Part shown: in pieces, positions 47,501 through 58,770 of the stretch | Position numbering within the stretch: the first letter of the stretch is position 1 | Layout: each line of letters begins with the position of its first letter | The notes under the pieces: model-generated | Told to the model about the DNA's origin: nothing | The model's database searches: none | The model's input: the letters and a program-made list of their open reading frames with translations, nothing else | Assembly (NCBI GenBank): GCA_973895155.1 | Contig: OZ316892.1 | Span: 23,994,001 to 24,058,000, forward strand | Length of the DNA stretch: 64,000 nucleotides | Direction of reading: 5' to 3' | DNA from: Marsupella aquatica | Taxonomy: Eukaryota; Marchantiophyta | Made by a program: the position numbers and the translations under genes

Positions 47501-48186
47501 CTACGCCCAATGGAAGCTTGGGCACTGCCAGATTCAATCCCCTTCACAGCCACAGCTGCAGATGTGAGGCCCACGCTGCCAACAGCATATAGCCACCAAC
47601 CTGCACCAGCATGAGGACCTCTCTCTGGCACACTACCGTCTCTAGACTCCTCATTATTATTATCGTCGTCTCCTGTTGATGCCCTAATTGTAACATACCG
47701 CCTTCCTTCGCCTTGAGCAGGGCTGGAAGCTAATTCTATGCATATTGATGAATCCTTTCTTGTCTCATTTCGCAGTTGAGGACCATCATACGGAAAGTTC
47801 TTGCCCAGTAGACATCCAGCCAACTTATTGGGGCACTTGGGACCCGATTTGGCGAGCTTCTGAGCAGCTGTGGTGAGGGTGTATTGATTCCTGTTCAGCT
47901 TCTGCGAGGAAATCTCACGAGAGGGTCCCAACTCGTGGTGTTTGATCAGGAGACAGGAGAGGCGTGGGGGCTGCAGCTGGGGGCTCTTTCTCAACCACTT
48001 AATGGTAGACTTTGTGGTGAAAGACCTTTCCCCTTCGAATAGAACCACAAGCTCCCCATCAAGGCCCCGTGATTCGGCCGATGTCAATGCAGCAGGCGCA
48101 GCAGCGTTCCGGGTCTTTCGGTTTGCTAAGGAAAGAGATGATGATGGCGATGGTGGCCGAGGAGAAAATTTTAGATGTAAATCCAT
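44511..48186 (-). CDS. Large plastid-targeted protein of unknown function, possible beta-strand-rich C-terminus
   Basis: My model has exons 48186-46515, 45978-45506 and 45374-44511, 1,002 residues. The last junction (TTGCAG|GTTAGT, AATCAG|GGA) is secure; the first donor (CATG|GTGTCG) was chosen for phase and for a continuous helix and could be elsewhere between 46411 and 46515. The N-terminus (MDLHLKFSPRPPSPSSS) looks like a chloroplast transit peptide, and IRAS at 167-170 resembles a stromal cleavage site. A single membrane-helix candidate (WWLYAVGSVGLTSAAVAV) is at about 197-214. A Gly-rich linker and a Ser/Gln/Gly/Pro-rich low-complexity region follow, then a helix with RRLQREAFSDLLKIRERLEKLE. 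The last ~430 residues alternate polar and hydrophobic residues and end SSWTL, as in beta-barrel or beta-sheet proteins. I do not recognise the family. An envelope location is inference. Confidence 0.7.
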
Positions 48187-48241
48187 CCCGAGGAGCAGCC
48201 TCAAAAAGTTAAAACTCGGAAAAGGACTACTTGGCAATTAC

Positions 48242-48402
48242 CTCCGGTACGCTTGAAGAGCCTCACCCGATTCCGAGTGGTGGTTGAGTTGCAGCAGCAG
48301 GCTGGCAACTGACCACAGCTCATCCAAATTCCCAGCAACCTCAGAAAGGTATCTTTGATTGTCCCAGAGCACATTGCATCGAACCCCACCTTTAGAGTCC
48401 AT
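48242..48402 (-). CDS. Alternative first exon of the large plastid gene (or separate small exon)
   Basis: An ATG at 48402 opens 53 codons (LSEVAGNLDELWSVASLLLQ, strongly helical) running into a GTAATT donor at 48241. Spliced in phase to an acceptor in the large exon (GAACAG|G, exon resuming at 47890), it would replace the first 99 codons of the transit-peptide form and continue in the same frame. The composition looks coding rather than random. If both starts are used, the locus would make a form with and a form without the transit peptide. It could instead be untranslated leader containing an upstream ORF. Confidence 0.4.
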
Positions 48403-49239
48403 TCTCCTTCCTAGACAGAACCTGAACAAAGAAAACGGGGTTCGGCCGTGAAAGCGTCAAATCCTCAAGTTCCTCCTTTCCTACCTGTATGACACATGGT
48501 AAGAACTGGAATATGAACTGGAAACTTCTACACAATCTCTGAAATACGGACGACAGCGACCTCGGGGTCGAGAGGTCATCACGTGCATTAAAGGAACAGG
48601 AACAGAGGCGGATCAGTGATTGAAATCTATTTTGAGATGATCCGTCCCTTTCCAAGATAAAAAGAAGCACCAGCAAGGTTGCTCCAGATTGGATAATGAA
48701 CACCACTAAATCGATGAAGACTGCCAAACATCAACAAATACAACAGAGGCATGGAAGAAAACCCTCAACGTGGTCCCAAAAGAGGTCCTCTAAGAGGCTC
48801 AGCCCCCAAAATGCTACACCACAATGCAAAGGCATACCACGACCAAGTCATCCTCATTATCATCGGCGGCAGCAGCACAGGAAGAAGAAGAACAACGAAA
48901 GAGACAATAGAGTGGACATTTGTTGCAACGCAACTCACCGAATGCCGGCCAAAAGAAAATCAACCGCTGAAAGCTACCGATCACGAGAAAAATCACAAAA
49001 TTTTCCACCATCGCAGAAAAGCAACCAAATGTGTTGCTAACATGCTAATTGGCTGGCAGAGTGCTGTTCCGCTACTCTCTCCCCAGTCCCTCCCTTGTTA
49101 CTGGGCAACAAGATCTCAGCGAGGTCCGTAATAATTGCTACATCTGCAAATCTCGGACGTAAAGACAACTACAAAGCGGATCACCCAATCACAGCTCTGT
49201 CCACGCCGAATCCTAACTTTTCCGCTTCTGCTTCTACGA
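48403..49239. other. 5' flank of the large plastid gene
   Basis: No supported coding region on either strand. Frames on the plus strand at 48696-49131 overlap in two registers and have the Arg/Lys/Ser composition of antisense noise. The promoter of the minus-strand gene should lie here, but I see no convincing TATA box. Confidence 0.4.
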
Positions 49240-49609
49240 AAGGCTCCAAAACACCAAAACCCTGCCTCTGAACTCTGAACGCTCTGAAGTAAAACTTTAG
49301 TAGACAAAATGCTCCGCAAGAGGCGCAATTTCAGACGGTAACGGAAACCGAAAGCAGGTGAAGAGACTCACAACATGGAATAACAGTGAGTCCGAGGGAT
49401 TGTGAAGTCGGATTCACCGTGTTTCCACCAAAGGCTCCAAAGCACCAAAACCCTTCCTCTGAACTCTGAATGCTCCGAAATAAACCTTAGTGGACAAAAT
49501 GCTCCGCAAAAGGCGCAATTTCACACAGTGGGGACAACCGAAAGAAGGTGAAGAGACTCGCAACTTGGAATACCAGGGAGTCCGAGGGACTGTGGAGTCA
49601 GATTCACCG
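49240..49609. repeat. Tandem duplication of about 180 bp
   Basis: Copy 1 (49240-49419) and copy 2 (49431-49609) both start AAGGCTCCAAA-CACCAAAAC and end GATTCACCG, offset by 191 bases. They share ACAAAATGCTCCGCAA-AGGCGCAATTTC and GGTGAAGAGACTC-CAAC-TGGAATA in order. Roughly one base in ten differs. The duplication lies about 1 kb upstream of the large plastid gene. Confidence 0.85.
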
Positions 49610-49878
49610 ACATCGCTAGATTCAACGGCAGTTTTGAGTACAGATTTCGAATGTGAACTGATGAACCCACAACCCTAAAGAAACGAAGAAGGTGAATCGA
49701 AAACGCCAGAGGTACAATTTGGCGGGGGAAGTATTCGAAGGGAGGGTGCGGTTTCATGCTGATCCCAAGGGCTATCCGCCCTCAATTCTCAGGTTCTGTG
49801 GACCTCCAGCTCTCTAGTCTACTAAAGACCCTGGGTACATAACCTGGTCCATGTTTAGGGAGCCTTACTTTAGAGGTT

Positions 49879-50260
49879 GGTAAGAGCATCTCCACCCGGA
49901 CTCGCCCTGCAACCTCCATATGTTGCAAAGAGCAGCTGTTTTGGCCAGCGAGCCCCCCACCGCCACCCAGCTAGCATCCTCTATAAGGTTGCAGGCTCCC
50001 CTAAAATTGTTCACCCCAACCGCTACATTTGGTAGAGTTGGCAGTCGGGGGCTCCATTTGAGCAACCCAGTCCCAATGTTTCCTGGTGTGTTTTTTACTT
50101 GGTACGACGTTGCTTACGAAATGGGGGCTTGTTTTGGGGGGCTGGGGGTGGGGATTGCCTTCAGTTGAACTTGGCCCCTAAACTCTTTGGGCCTGCAAGG
50201 GACCTGCCAAATTTTGCCGATAGCGGTGGTGTTCCGTCAACTGGTGGAGATACTCTAACC
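49879..50260. mobile_element. MITE-like element with 18-bp imperfect inverted ends
   Basis: The left end GGTAAGAGCATCTCCACC (49879-49896) matches the reverse complement of the right end (50243-50260, GGTGGAGATACTCTAACC) at 16 of 18 positions. Plant MITEs often have ends with GAGCATCTCCA, which supports the call. The roughly 345-bp interior is GC-richer than its surroundings and has no coding frame with a domain. I could not find a clear target-site duplication. Confidence 0.6.
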
Positions 50261-53109
50261 GCATCAGTTATCAGCGATCTGGTTGGATTAGAAAATGCTG
50301 TCAGTCACTCCCATCAGCCACTCCCATCGGCCAAATTCCCTCTTGGCTGGCCTCGTTGAATGACTTTTTGCCTTAACACCCTCACTGAGCTGGAAAATTT
50401 CCACTTGACTGACCTTGCTGAGCCTCTTTTTCACTCAATGGCCTTGTCAAGTAAACATTCCCAGGGAAAAAAATACACTCACCTAACCTAGCTGAGTCAC
50501 TTTTTCACCTTGACAGTCTCCAGGAGCTCTCTCAATGGCCTTGTTGAGTAGGAAGGTTCCATATGCAAACAACGGATGGGAGCAACTGACTAGTGATACG
50601 GACAACTAATAAGTGATGGGGTTGTGACACTGCACTGTTTAGAATTTTACTATAGTGCCTTTTGAAAGGTGTGAAATCACCAATTGAAACTACCCTCTTT
50701 TTGAACTAATCAAATATGTTACCCCTGTTCCAGTACACAGTCTAACCTGGGGATGGAACTACTGGCAGAATTAATCTTTGTTCCTCATTCTGGTCTTGTC
50801 TCCACCTTCTGTGCCATATGGGTAACCTCATTTGTATGGTTAACCATATGAATTAGTTTTAACTCATCTACAATTGTAGGGGCAATTCAGTCATTTACTT
50901 TGAAAATGAGGATCATAGGTAGGTGGTGTCTCACCGCTGCCAGGGTTAGTAGAAACTCTCCAAGAGCGCTTGGTCACAAAGACTTAATTAACACTTGTGC
51001 CCATCTCTCACATGGTGGTTTATGTGTATTTGTGACAAATGTATAGATTGAACATATTTATTCCATTAAAAATATATAATAAAGAGAATAAAATAAAAGT
51101 TTTCCTCCAATCATGTGGGTGTGCTTGGACTCTCCAACGCGGTGACCGCTATTGCACATCCCCACTATGTCATGCCAACAACAACATTTTCACATGAACA
51201 TATTGATGACAGTTTTGCAACAACAACCACCCAACCAATATCTTGCAATCACAAACTTGACTCCACAAATGACCCAGTCAGAACAATAACACTTTTGTAT
51301 CTCACTTGCAATTCTAAAGTTAGATCAAATAAATTACCCACTTGCAACGACAATTGTGTAACACACAAGCATTGAAAATATGGTCATAACAACACCATGA
51401 TCACCATGACAATACCATTGCAAGGACACATAACATACCTCAATAACTTCTTTGCCTTAGCTCAACACCATGGTCACAACAACCACATGGCCACAACAAT
51501 TTCATGACCATGATGGAAAATGGTCACAATGACACATAATAGGTCTTAATAGCTTTCTTGCATCACCTGAATTTTCTTGCTTCTTCTCCATGTCTTTTCC
51601 TTTACTCAACATCTTCGTCTTGCATCAAGATCTTGGCCCCTCCTCGACATTTTGCAACACACAGGCATTGGGCTAGTGATTTCTATAAAGAGTGACTAGT
51701 ACAGGAATGAAAGGGCAATGAGTGCACCTACATTCAATGACAAAAGAGAGAGAAGAATCAAAGAACTTTAGCTTGATTCTTAACTTTACACTCAATAATA
51801 CATATGACAAAAAAGAAAACAACCCTACACTCCCTCTTAGAATCAAGTAAAAACAGAGATTCTATGCAAAGACATATCATACCTGAATTTGATACAAGTA
51901 AATGAATTTCAATCTAGCAAATTTCAAGATTTTGTCTCCTCTACAAAGAGATATCCTATCTAGATTTAGTGCTCAATTTCTCATTCATGGAGTGAAGCTC
52001 CGTCCAGTAGTGCAAGTTTTCAGGTACTTTATTGCTCTCATAAAATAATTGTGAAACGGACTAGAGAGATTCAGGGCACCATCTCATTCCCCCAACCATT
52101 CCCCCAACCATCTCTCCTTCACATCACTGTCCTCCTCTTAATTGCCCAATTGGATGCAGCTGGTCATTGAAAAGCAACCCCTCCTTTTCTTCTGAAGACA
52201 GATAGTGTTCGTACCAGATAGTGCCCACTGACTGCCTAAAACATTAATTTCCTGGATCTTCAGTGTTGATCTAGTGTTGTTCACTAGACAGATAGTGTTC
52301 GTACCAGATAGTGCCCACTAACTGCCTAAAAACATTAACTTCTTGGATCTTCAGTGTTGATCAAGTGTTTACCGGACGGATGTTGATCTAGTGTTGTTCA
52401 CTTAGAGACAGATAGTGTTCGTATCAGATAGTGCCCACTGACTGCCTAAAACATGAACTTCCTAGATGCACGTCTAGCTGTCACACGAGCACGTAAAAAT
52501 TAATAGGCCAACCCTCGGGGACATGGTCTTCATCCCTCAGGAACTGAGGAGCAGTTTGATCTTAGTTTTGTGGCTAATAGGGCGTGAGTGATGAAGGGAA
52601 CAGATAACTCCTTACATACAATTCGCGTAGGCCATCCAAGCATGTGTTCTATGTCTTCTGACAAGCCTTGCCAAGACTCAACACCGACAATGCAAAGAAC
52701 TCAAAACCTTAGAATAACTGAAATTTGAGTGATGCTCGTGGCGGTATGTCAAATCACTTGTACTGCTTGTAGACACAATCATATGTACAAGACTGCGGTG
52801 GTTTACTTGGGACAAGATTCTTATCTCATGCAAGATTGTTCTTTATCCTAATCAGGCTCCCTTAATTTGCGTGCTTCTTTTGCTGGCTACTATGGTTCCA
52901 TCACTCAGTTTGCACTGTGTCGATTGTCCCAAAGCGTCCTTCTCCTATTCGTGCACTCTCAGCAAAGTTGTCTGTAGTCTTCTTTAGCTCCCGAAGTGGC
53001 ACTAGCGTACACTCTCCATCGCCATGTTGCAGCCGCACAACTTCCCATGGCTATTTGTTAGGTGTCCGCCAATTGTGAGCAACAACACCCACCATTGTAC
53101 ACAAAGTCC
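50261..53109. other. Intergenic DNA, no gene seen
   Basis: No supported coding region. The stretch 51.1-51.6 kb is unusually rich in CAACAA and ACAACC words. A three-copy tandem repeat at 52.2-52.47 kb is listed separately. Confidence 0.45.
52196..52467. repeat. Three-copy tandem repeat
   Basis: Copies start at 52196, 52286 and 52406 with AGACAGATAGTGTTCGTA. Each runs through CAGATAGTGCCCACT-ACTGCC, TAAAACAT-AACTTCCTGGAT and, in the first two, CAGTGTTGATC-AGTGTT. Spacing is 90 and 120 bases, the longer one because a TTGATCTAGTGTTGTTCACT segment is duplicated in copy 2. Copies differ at few positions. Confidence 0.85.
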
Positions 53110-55050
53110 TCAAGAATAAACTTGGAGACATGGATTTAAGGGAGGACCACGAAGTCCAGCCATGTCAGCAAAGATGTCTGGATTAAAGAAGCTACTGTTT
53201 GGTGTATAGTAGAAAGAAATCCTGATAAATTGTTGTTGTGACACAGCAAACAGTCCTAGTAGTGGAAGCATAAAGATACTTTTGGGAACAGGTCCACTCA
53301 AATCATCGCTAGAAGATACAAAGTTAGAGAGATCGTAAACGCGAGACATTGAAAAATGACCCAACCATCTTCAAGGGACTGTTGCTGAGATTCAAATCTT
53401 GGAGGTGAGATAGCTTAAGGAAGCATCTATTAGGAACAGGCGTTCCCAAAATGTTCTTCCCTGCAACCCGAACTTCACTCTAAGGTGACCCTCAAAGCTA
53501 CACTGAACGACATTAGAATTGGCCGGTGTCTCCAGCATAGTCGGTCAGATCTAGACAGGAATGGCTTCTGGTTTGGTCCAGTGAAGCTTGTTGTAGTTCA
53601 GGTTCATCCATCTCACTCTGTTGCGTACAGTCACATCTGCAATTTTTGAGAGGTCTCATGTCAAGAGACTGTTTTCTAGTCGACACTCGTATATGTTCGC
53701 CAAACCAGGTCCCCCGAGAAGGGACATTGACTACGTCTATAGATAGATGATTATTCTGAACGCACAAAGTGTGGATGGTCCTAACATATCCACTAAAGAG
53801 CTTTAAGGGAATGGTCTAGTCAACTTATTGTGGCTAAGATCAAGGAAAGCAAAACAGTAATAGCTGGCAGCATTAACATGGATGCCACCAATAACCTGGA
53901 GATTTGTGTTTCAAATTAAGGGTAGCACAGAAATTGAATTGAGCCCCGAATTGAGCCTGTGCCATATCGGTAAGAATTGTTCCCCTGGCTTGTTTGTTGA
54001 AAACCGCCGTCATAACTGTTCCCTGGCTTATTTGGAGGAAACCACCCTCATTATTTACGCTTTAACGAAAAAAATCGAAAGGGGATCCCCCTGACAATCG
54101 GTTGGAGTGCATGTTTAGGCACTCCAAGTTGGGATCCATCTACTATGACAATTTTGCCCAACTTACAGTACCTAAATATGTCCTCTAGCTAATTGGAGGA
54201 AAAGCTCCATAGAGCAATATTTGCACCTACAAACCAATGTTAGACGAAGTGTGTAACCCAGTCGTCGTCGAGCTTCAACTGGACAGGATTTTTCATGTTT
54301 AGAAGAGCAAGAATTGGGCCCCTCAAATGCTAACGAGAAAGACCTACAAAGACAAGACTAGCAGTTCGCCCAAATCTAAAAATGGGCCAGAAAGACGGTT
54401 GTTAGCCAGATGAAGCAACTGGAAATTCTCCAGGCCACGCAATATGGGGACCTCACCATAGATATGGCTCTGCTGAAGGGAAATATACCACAGCCTCCGG
54501 CAGGCAGAAATACTTGCTGGTGCAATGCTCATCATTTTATTCAATTGGATCTGTCATCCAGCCAGTTCAGTCTAGTCAAATAGTAGACACCCTCTGGAAA
54601 TGCGTTGAAAGAGTTGGATGAGAGATCCAGATGGGTAAGTCCAGTCAAACTCCCGGTCCCGTATACTGAATCAAACTGGTTCGATGACAGGTCCAATTGA
54701 CGAACATCTCAGAGGTCAGACAATGCAGAGACAGTAATGGAAATCCCGCTCTCGGTCTCGAAATTCGCCCATCCCGAAAGATGATGCCTAAGCGCACGAA
54801 TCCCTGTTACTCGCATTCCAATCCAGGCGTTCCTGCCCATATCCAGCGTTCTGTGCTTTCGAATCTGAGAAAGCTGCCAACATCGCGGCTCCTTGGATTA
54901 TGACCAGCATCGATCCACTTGCCCCAACAACAACATCCAAATCAGTAATCCTAAAAAGCTTCAAAGTAAGGCTGAACATCTCGACGCCATACCACCTGCA
55001 CCGTGTAGATTGAACTCGTCCTGAAAAGGTTGAGACCCAGATGTACAAAC
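53110..55050 (-). pseudogene. Decayed LRR receptor (receptor-like protein or kinase) pseudogene
   Basis: Read on the minus strand, repeat units of plant LRR type appear in order but in different frames. They are: an N-cap-like LDWNASNRDSCA (about 54,800), LDLSSNQFDSVYGTG and LTHLDLSSNSFNAFPEG (about 54,570-54,690), LWYISLQQSHIYGEVP and LLHLANNRLSGPFLDLG (about 54,360-54,480), LSHLQDLNLSNSPLKMVG (about 53,360-53,420) and LSGPVPKSIFMLPLLGL (about 53,250-53,300). Stops and frameshifts separate them, so no long frame survives. I find no kinase domain downstream to 53,100. It is not a copy of the 16.7-kb gene, whose repeats are different. Confidence 0.75.
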
Positions 55051-55490
55051 ACCCATATATCTGTTGAAGCTTGTCAGCCAGACAGCCACTATGTAAGTAT
55101 CGATTGAGGGTTGTATCGGATCGGTCCTGAGAGGAGAGGAGATCGAAGGTCAGTTTCGGACTGTAGCCAAGGCGATTTCTCGTCTCGATACCGTCTACGC
55201 TCAGCTAGTCCTTTGTTTAGATTAATATGCTCTGATATCATCGGTGATCGAGAGAACCGATGCTGTACAGTGTCGAATAGTCAAGAGGACTTGGAAAGAC
55301 TCGAGGAGTGAGATTCTGATCATTGTCTCAAATCCGCCGTGACTCAATCTTCATTGGGCAGACCACCTGTGCTGCTTTGTCCTCACTCCGAAGAATCACC
55401 CCGGCCGCCACTTAGCTCTTCGAAAATGATACTCCCATGGACCGAACATACAACGCAGCAAAGTTACTTGATACGCAACAGTCTACATAT
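55051..55490. other. Flank of the LRR pseudogene, no gene seen
   Basis: No supported coding frame. It is likely the former 5' region of the pseudogene. The short frame at 55111-55311 on the plus strand has no domain. Confidence 0.4.
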
Positions 55491-55820
55491 AAAGTTTTCG
55501 AGCTTCAAGAGAAACTAGTTTAGTGAGAATCTAATTAGGAGCTGATATAAAGTTTCAAGCTTCATGAGAAGCTTGTTTAGTGAGGATCTAATTATGGACC
55601 TCTGAGAAAGTTTTCAAGCTTCATGAAAAGCTTCTTTAGTGAGGATCTAGTCAAGAAGCTGATAGAAAGTTTTCGAGCTTCATGAGAAGCTCCTTTAGTG
55701 AGGAGCTGATAGAAAGTTTTCAAGCTTTAGGAGAAGCTTCTTTATTAGTGAGGATCTAATTAAGGGGATGATAGAAAGTTTTCAAGCTTTGTGAGAGGCT
55801 TCCTTAGTGAGAATGTTTTT
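55491..55820. repeat. Minisatellite, about six units of ~58 bp
   Basis: Units begin AAAGTTTTC(A/G)AGCTTCATG at about 55491, 55550, 55608, 55667, 55714 and 55776. Each runs through AGAAGCTTCTTTAGTGAGG and, in most, ATCTAATTA. The fourth unit lacks about 12 bases and the fifth has a TTA insertion. The core AAGCTTCATGAGAAGCTT is nearly palindromic. A stray partial unit is at about 55950-56010. No coding frame runs through it. Confidence 0.85.
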
Positions 55821-58770
55821 TCTTTAAGGGGAAATCCGTGAAATCTCACTGAAAGAGAGCCAACAGAAGCCAGGTACAACTTTTGACCCCAAGACCTATG
55901 AGTCCCTACTCAAACTCTCACACAATCACACAACCATGTATGCTTCCTCAGTGACAATCTAGTTAGGAGCTGAGAGGAAGTTTTGAAGCTTGTTTAGTGA
56001 GGATCTAATCACAGCTGAAGAATGCCTGAAACCCCAAAGAAAAAACCTGTACAATGGGTTTTTTTTCTTGGTGCTTATTATGTCATTTGTGCTAAGAAAA
56101 AGATGCTAGGAATATTATTTTCCATAATTTTACTATATTAATTTCTGACAATCATCTCACCCTACATTTAAGGATGACAATTGGATTCTGGCTAAATGGC
56201 TTATGGCTGGTTCCGAGCTGAAAAAAAGGGGGAAAAAAAACCAGAATGCCTGGTGACGGCCAATTGAGCCAAGCTAAGGCCAGAGTGGGCATGCACAGTC
56301 TAATGTTTAGTGCAATTGTGGTGAATGTCACCTTATGTGAACGAGAAGAGAAGACGCTAGCATTCTACTTTTCCTAGATTAATTTCTGACATCCACCAGA
56401 TCTCCCTATATTTGGGGATGACCCTTAGATTCTCACTAATGGGATCTACAGCTTGGTGCAAAACTGCCTAGTGGAAAACAAAAAACCTAGCAATTTTTTG
56501 TTAAAAGTGACGAAGGCAGTTAGAGAGGAGGAATCTAGAGAGTTTTTGTCACTAAAAAATTAAATCCTGCTCCCATTGACAAAGCCCCTCGACCATGCAA
56601 CCCCATGAGTCGTGATACCTTCTCACCTTTACTCATTGACGCCCATCTTGTTCTCAAAAAGTTCTTGGTAAAAAAGTTTGACCTTCAATATCTTCCTTAT
56701 ATCTAACTGAATTTGCTCTTCTTGGTCTTGTTAGAAGCGGGTTGGAAAAGATCTTCTGACAGGTATAATATCTCTATGTTCCATGAAGGATTGAGAGAGA
56801 GTTTAATTTCTAAATATTGCTCCATTGTTCACTTTCCACATGACTCCAAGAGTTTTTGAGCAGGTAGCTTTGACATTAAGTGGCCCTGTCTATATCTACA
56901 GAATGTAAGTTTTGAGGTTTCTTAGACAAGGTTTGGAAGGCCTTTGCAATCAACCTAATATAGTTTAATTTCATTGAAAATGAGATACCTTCAAAATTCC
57001 AACCATAATTGTCTTGGTTTCTTGTCACATTTCACTCATGAGTGTTATATGCACTATAAGAATAGAAAACAGAGTTTTGCTACAACAACTTTTAAGTACT
57101 TTGCCACTAAAGATATTCTAACTGAAATGAAAATACTGCCACAGTTTTTTTTTGCATTTCCAAATGTGCCATGGTTTTGTATATGGATGTCAAGTTCACC
57201 AACATTAGCAGGGGCACTATATACTACATCTGTGGCATATTTGTGAATACATTAAAAGCAGTACCAGTATTGTAAAAACATATTTAGTGGCAATGTACTT
57301 AAGAGCTGTTTGCTACAATCCATCTGGGCTGAAAAGTCTATGCTAGCATTTTGGTAATATGGAGGTCCATCCTCCATTCAGCATCACCTTGATTCATTCA
57401 TTTGTTAGAAAGAACATACAAATATATATTACACTGCCAAAGGACAAAATCACCAAGTTATCAGGAGACAGGACCAAGAAGGCAGGACCCAATAAAGATG
57501 AGAAAACATAGAAACTACACCAAATCAAAGAGAAATCAAATGATCAGAACTTGAAAACCTGCCACCCCAGTCCCTAGCCTCTAGCCCCTGCAATGTTCCA
57601 CAGGGCAACCAGCCTGGTACCATGCAGCCCTAGTGTCCCTACCAGCCTATTTTTTAAAGGTTTTTCCCTTTGTGCCATAGTGGCTAATGTCTTCTGTTGT
57701 GAAGTAGAAGATTCTAGAAATATTTCTTATATAATTTTCTTAGACTAATTTATGAACATTGGATTTCCCTAGATTTTAGCAGAACCATCAGATTCTGGCA
57801 AATGGGGTGTATGGCTAGGTGGGAAAGTAGGAAAAAAACCACTTGCTAGTTTTGGCCAAAAGTGGTTGATACTTTCTAGAGGGGTGGAATCTGGCACTCC
57901 CTTCCCTTCCCTTCTTCTGGTCACCAGGTTGTAGGGTGTGCTTTGGCATCCCAAAGATTTCCTTGTGTCCTGCACAAGGAGGGCAAGAGGCAGGCAGGAA
58001 GGAAACTTTTGGGGTTACACCAGGGAGTCTCAAACCTTGGAGTCTCAAACCTTGGAGTTGCGGCAAAAAAAGACTCCACAACTATGAGTTTTGGTCACAG
58101 TTCAGGGTACTTTGGTGTACGCCACTTTTTTCCCAGGAATCTGTTGCTGACCACGATCGGAGGCAGCAGCGTGACATTTGAGACGCCCTATTTGATCTCA
58201 AAGTAGCCCCAAGTGTAGTTTTACTCTATTTATGACCTAAAAGTTACACTTGAAATTGGATAACCCTGGAGGCCAGGTAGCAAAGGGAGCCAAAATCTCA
58301 TAAATTCCAGACCAAGGTGGTAGGGGCTAATGGTTCATAACCATCCACAGAATTACAAAGAAAAAAGCACAAAACATGACATCCAAACCCATCGTCCAGG
58401 TTTTGATGGTGGGGGGTTGGGGGCAAGGAACAAGATCCATGAAACCCTTTAGCAAAAAATCCTTTGTCTTGGTTTGGAAATCCTTCTTGAACCCTAAAGC
58501 TTTGCAGAGGAGAAGAGCGATGGAGCAGAGTGAATTCTGACTAGAGCTCTGGATCTCTACTGCAGAATTCCCACTCTGTGCGAAAGTGGAGCGACGGGAA
58601 ATTCATGATTGTGAATGAATTGTACGCGATGTCTGTTCCGCAATTTTCTCGTTCGCCATTGCGCATCGTGTGCTGAAAGAATGGGAGCTTTTGATCCCTA
58701 TTTGGTCTGCTCCGGGCATGGCCGTGACGGACGGAGGTCGATCTGATCAGACTGATTGGCCTCTAGGGCG
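55821..58770. other. Intergenic DNA and 5' flank of GUF1
   Basis: No supported coding region. At 58208-58292 there is a segment related to the repeat array at 14.6-15.0 kb (AGTGTAGTTTTACTCTATTTATGACC). The last ~270 bp are the likely GUF1 leader and contain short upstream ORFs, one starting at 58521 with only six codons before TGA. Confidence 0.45.
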
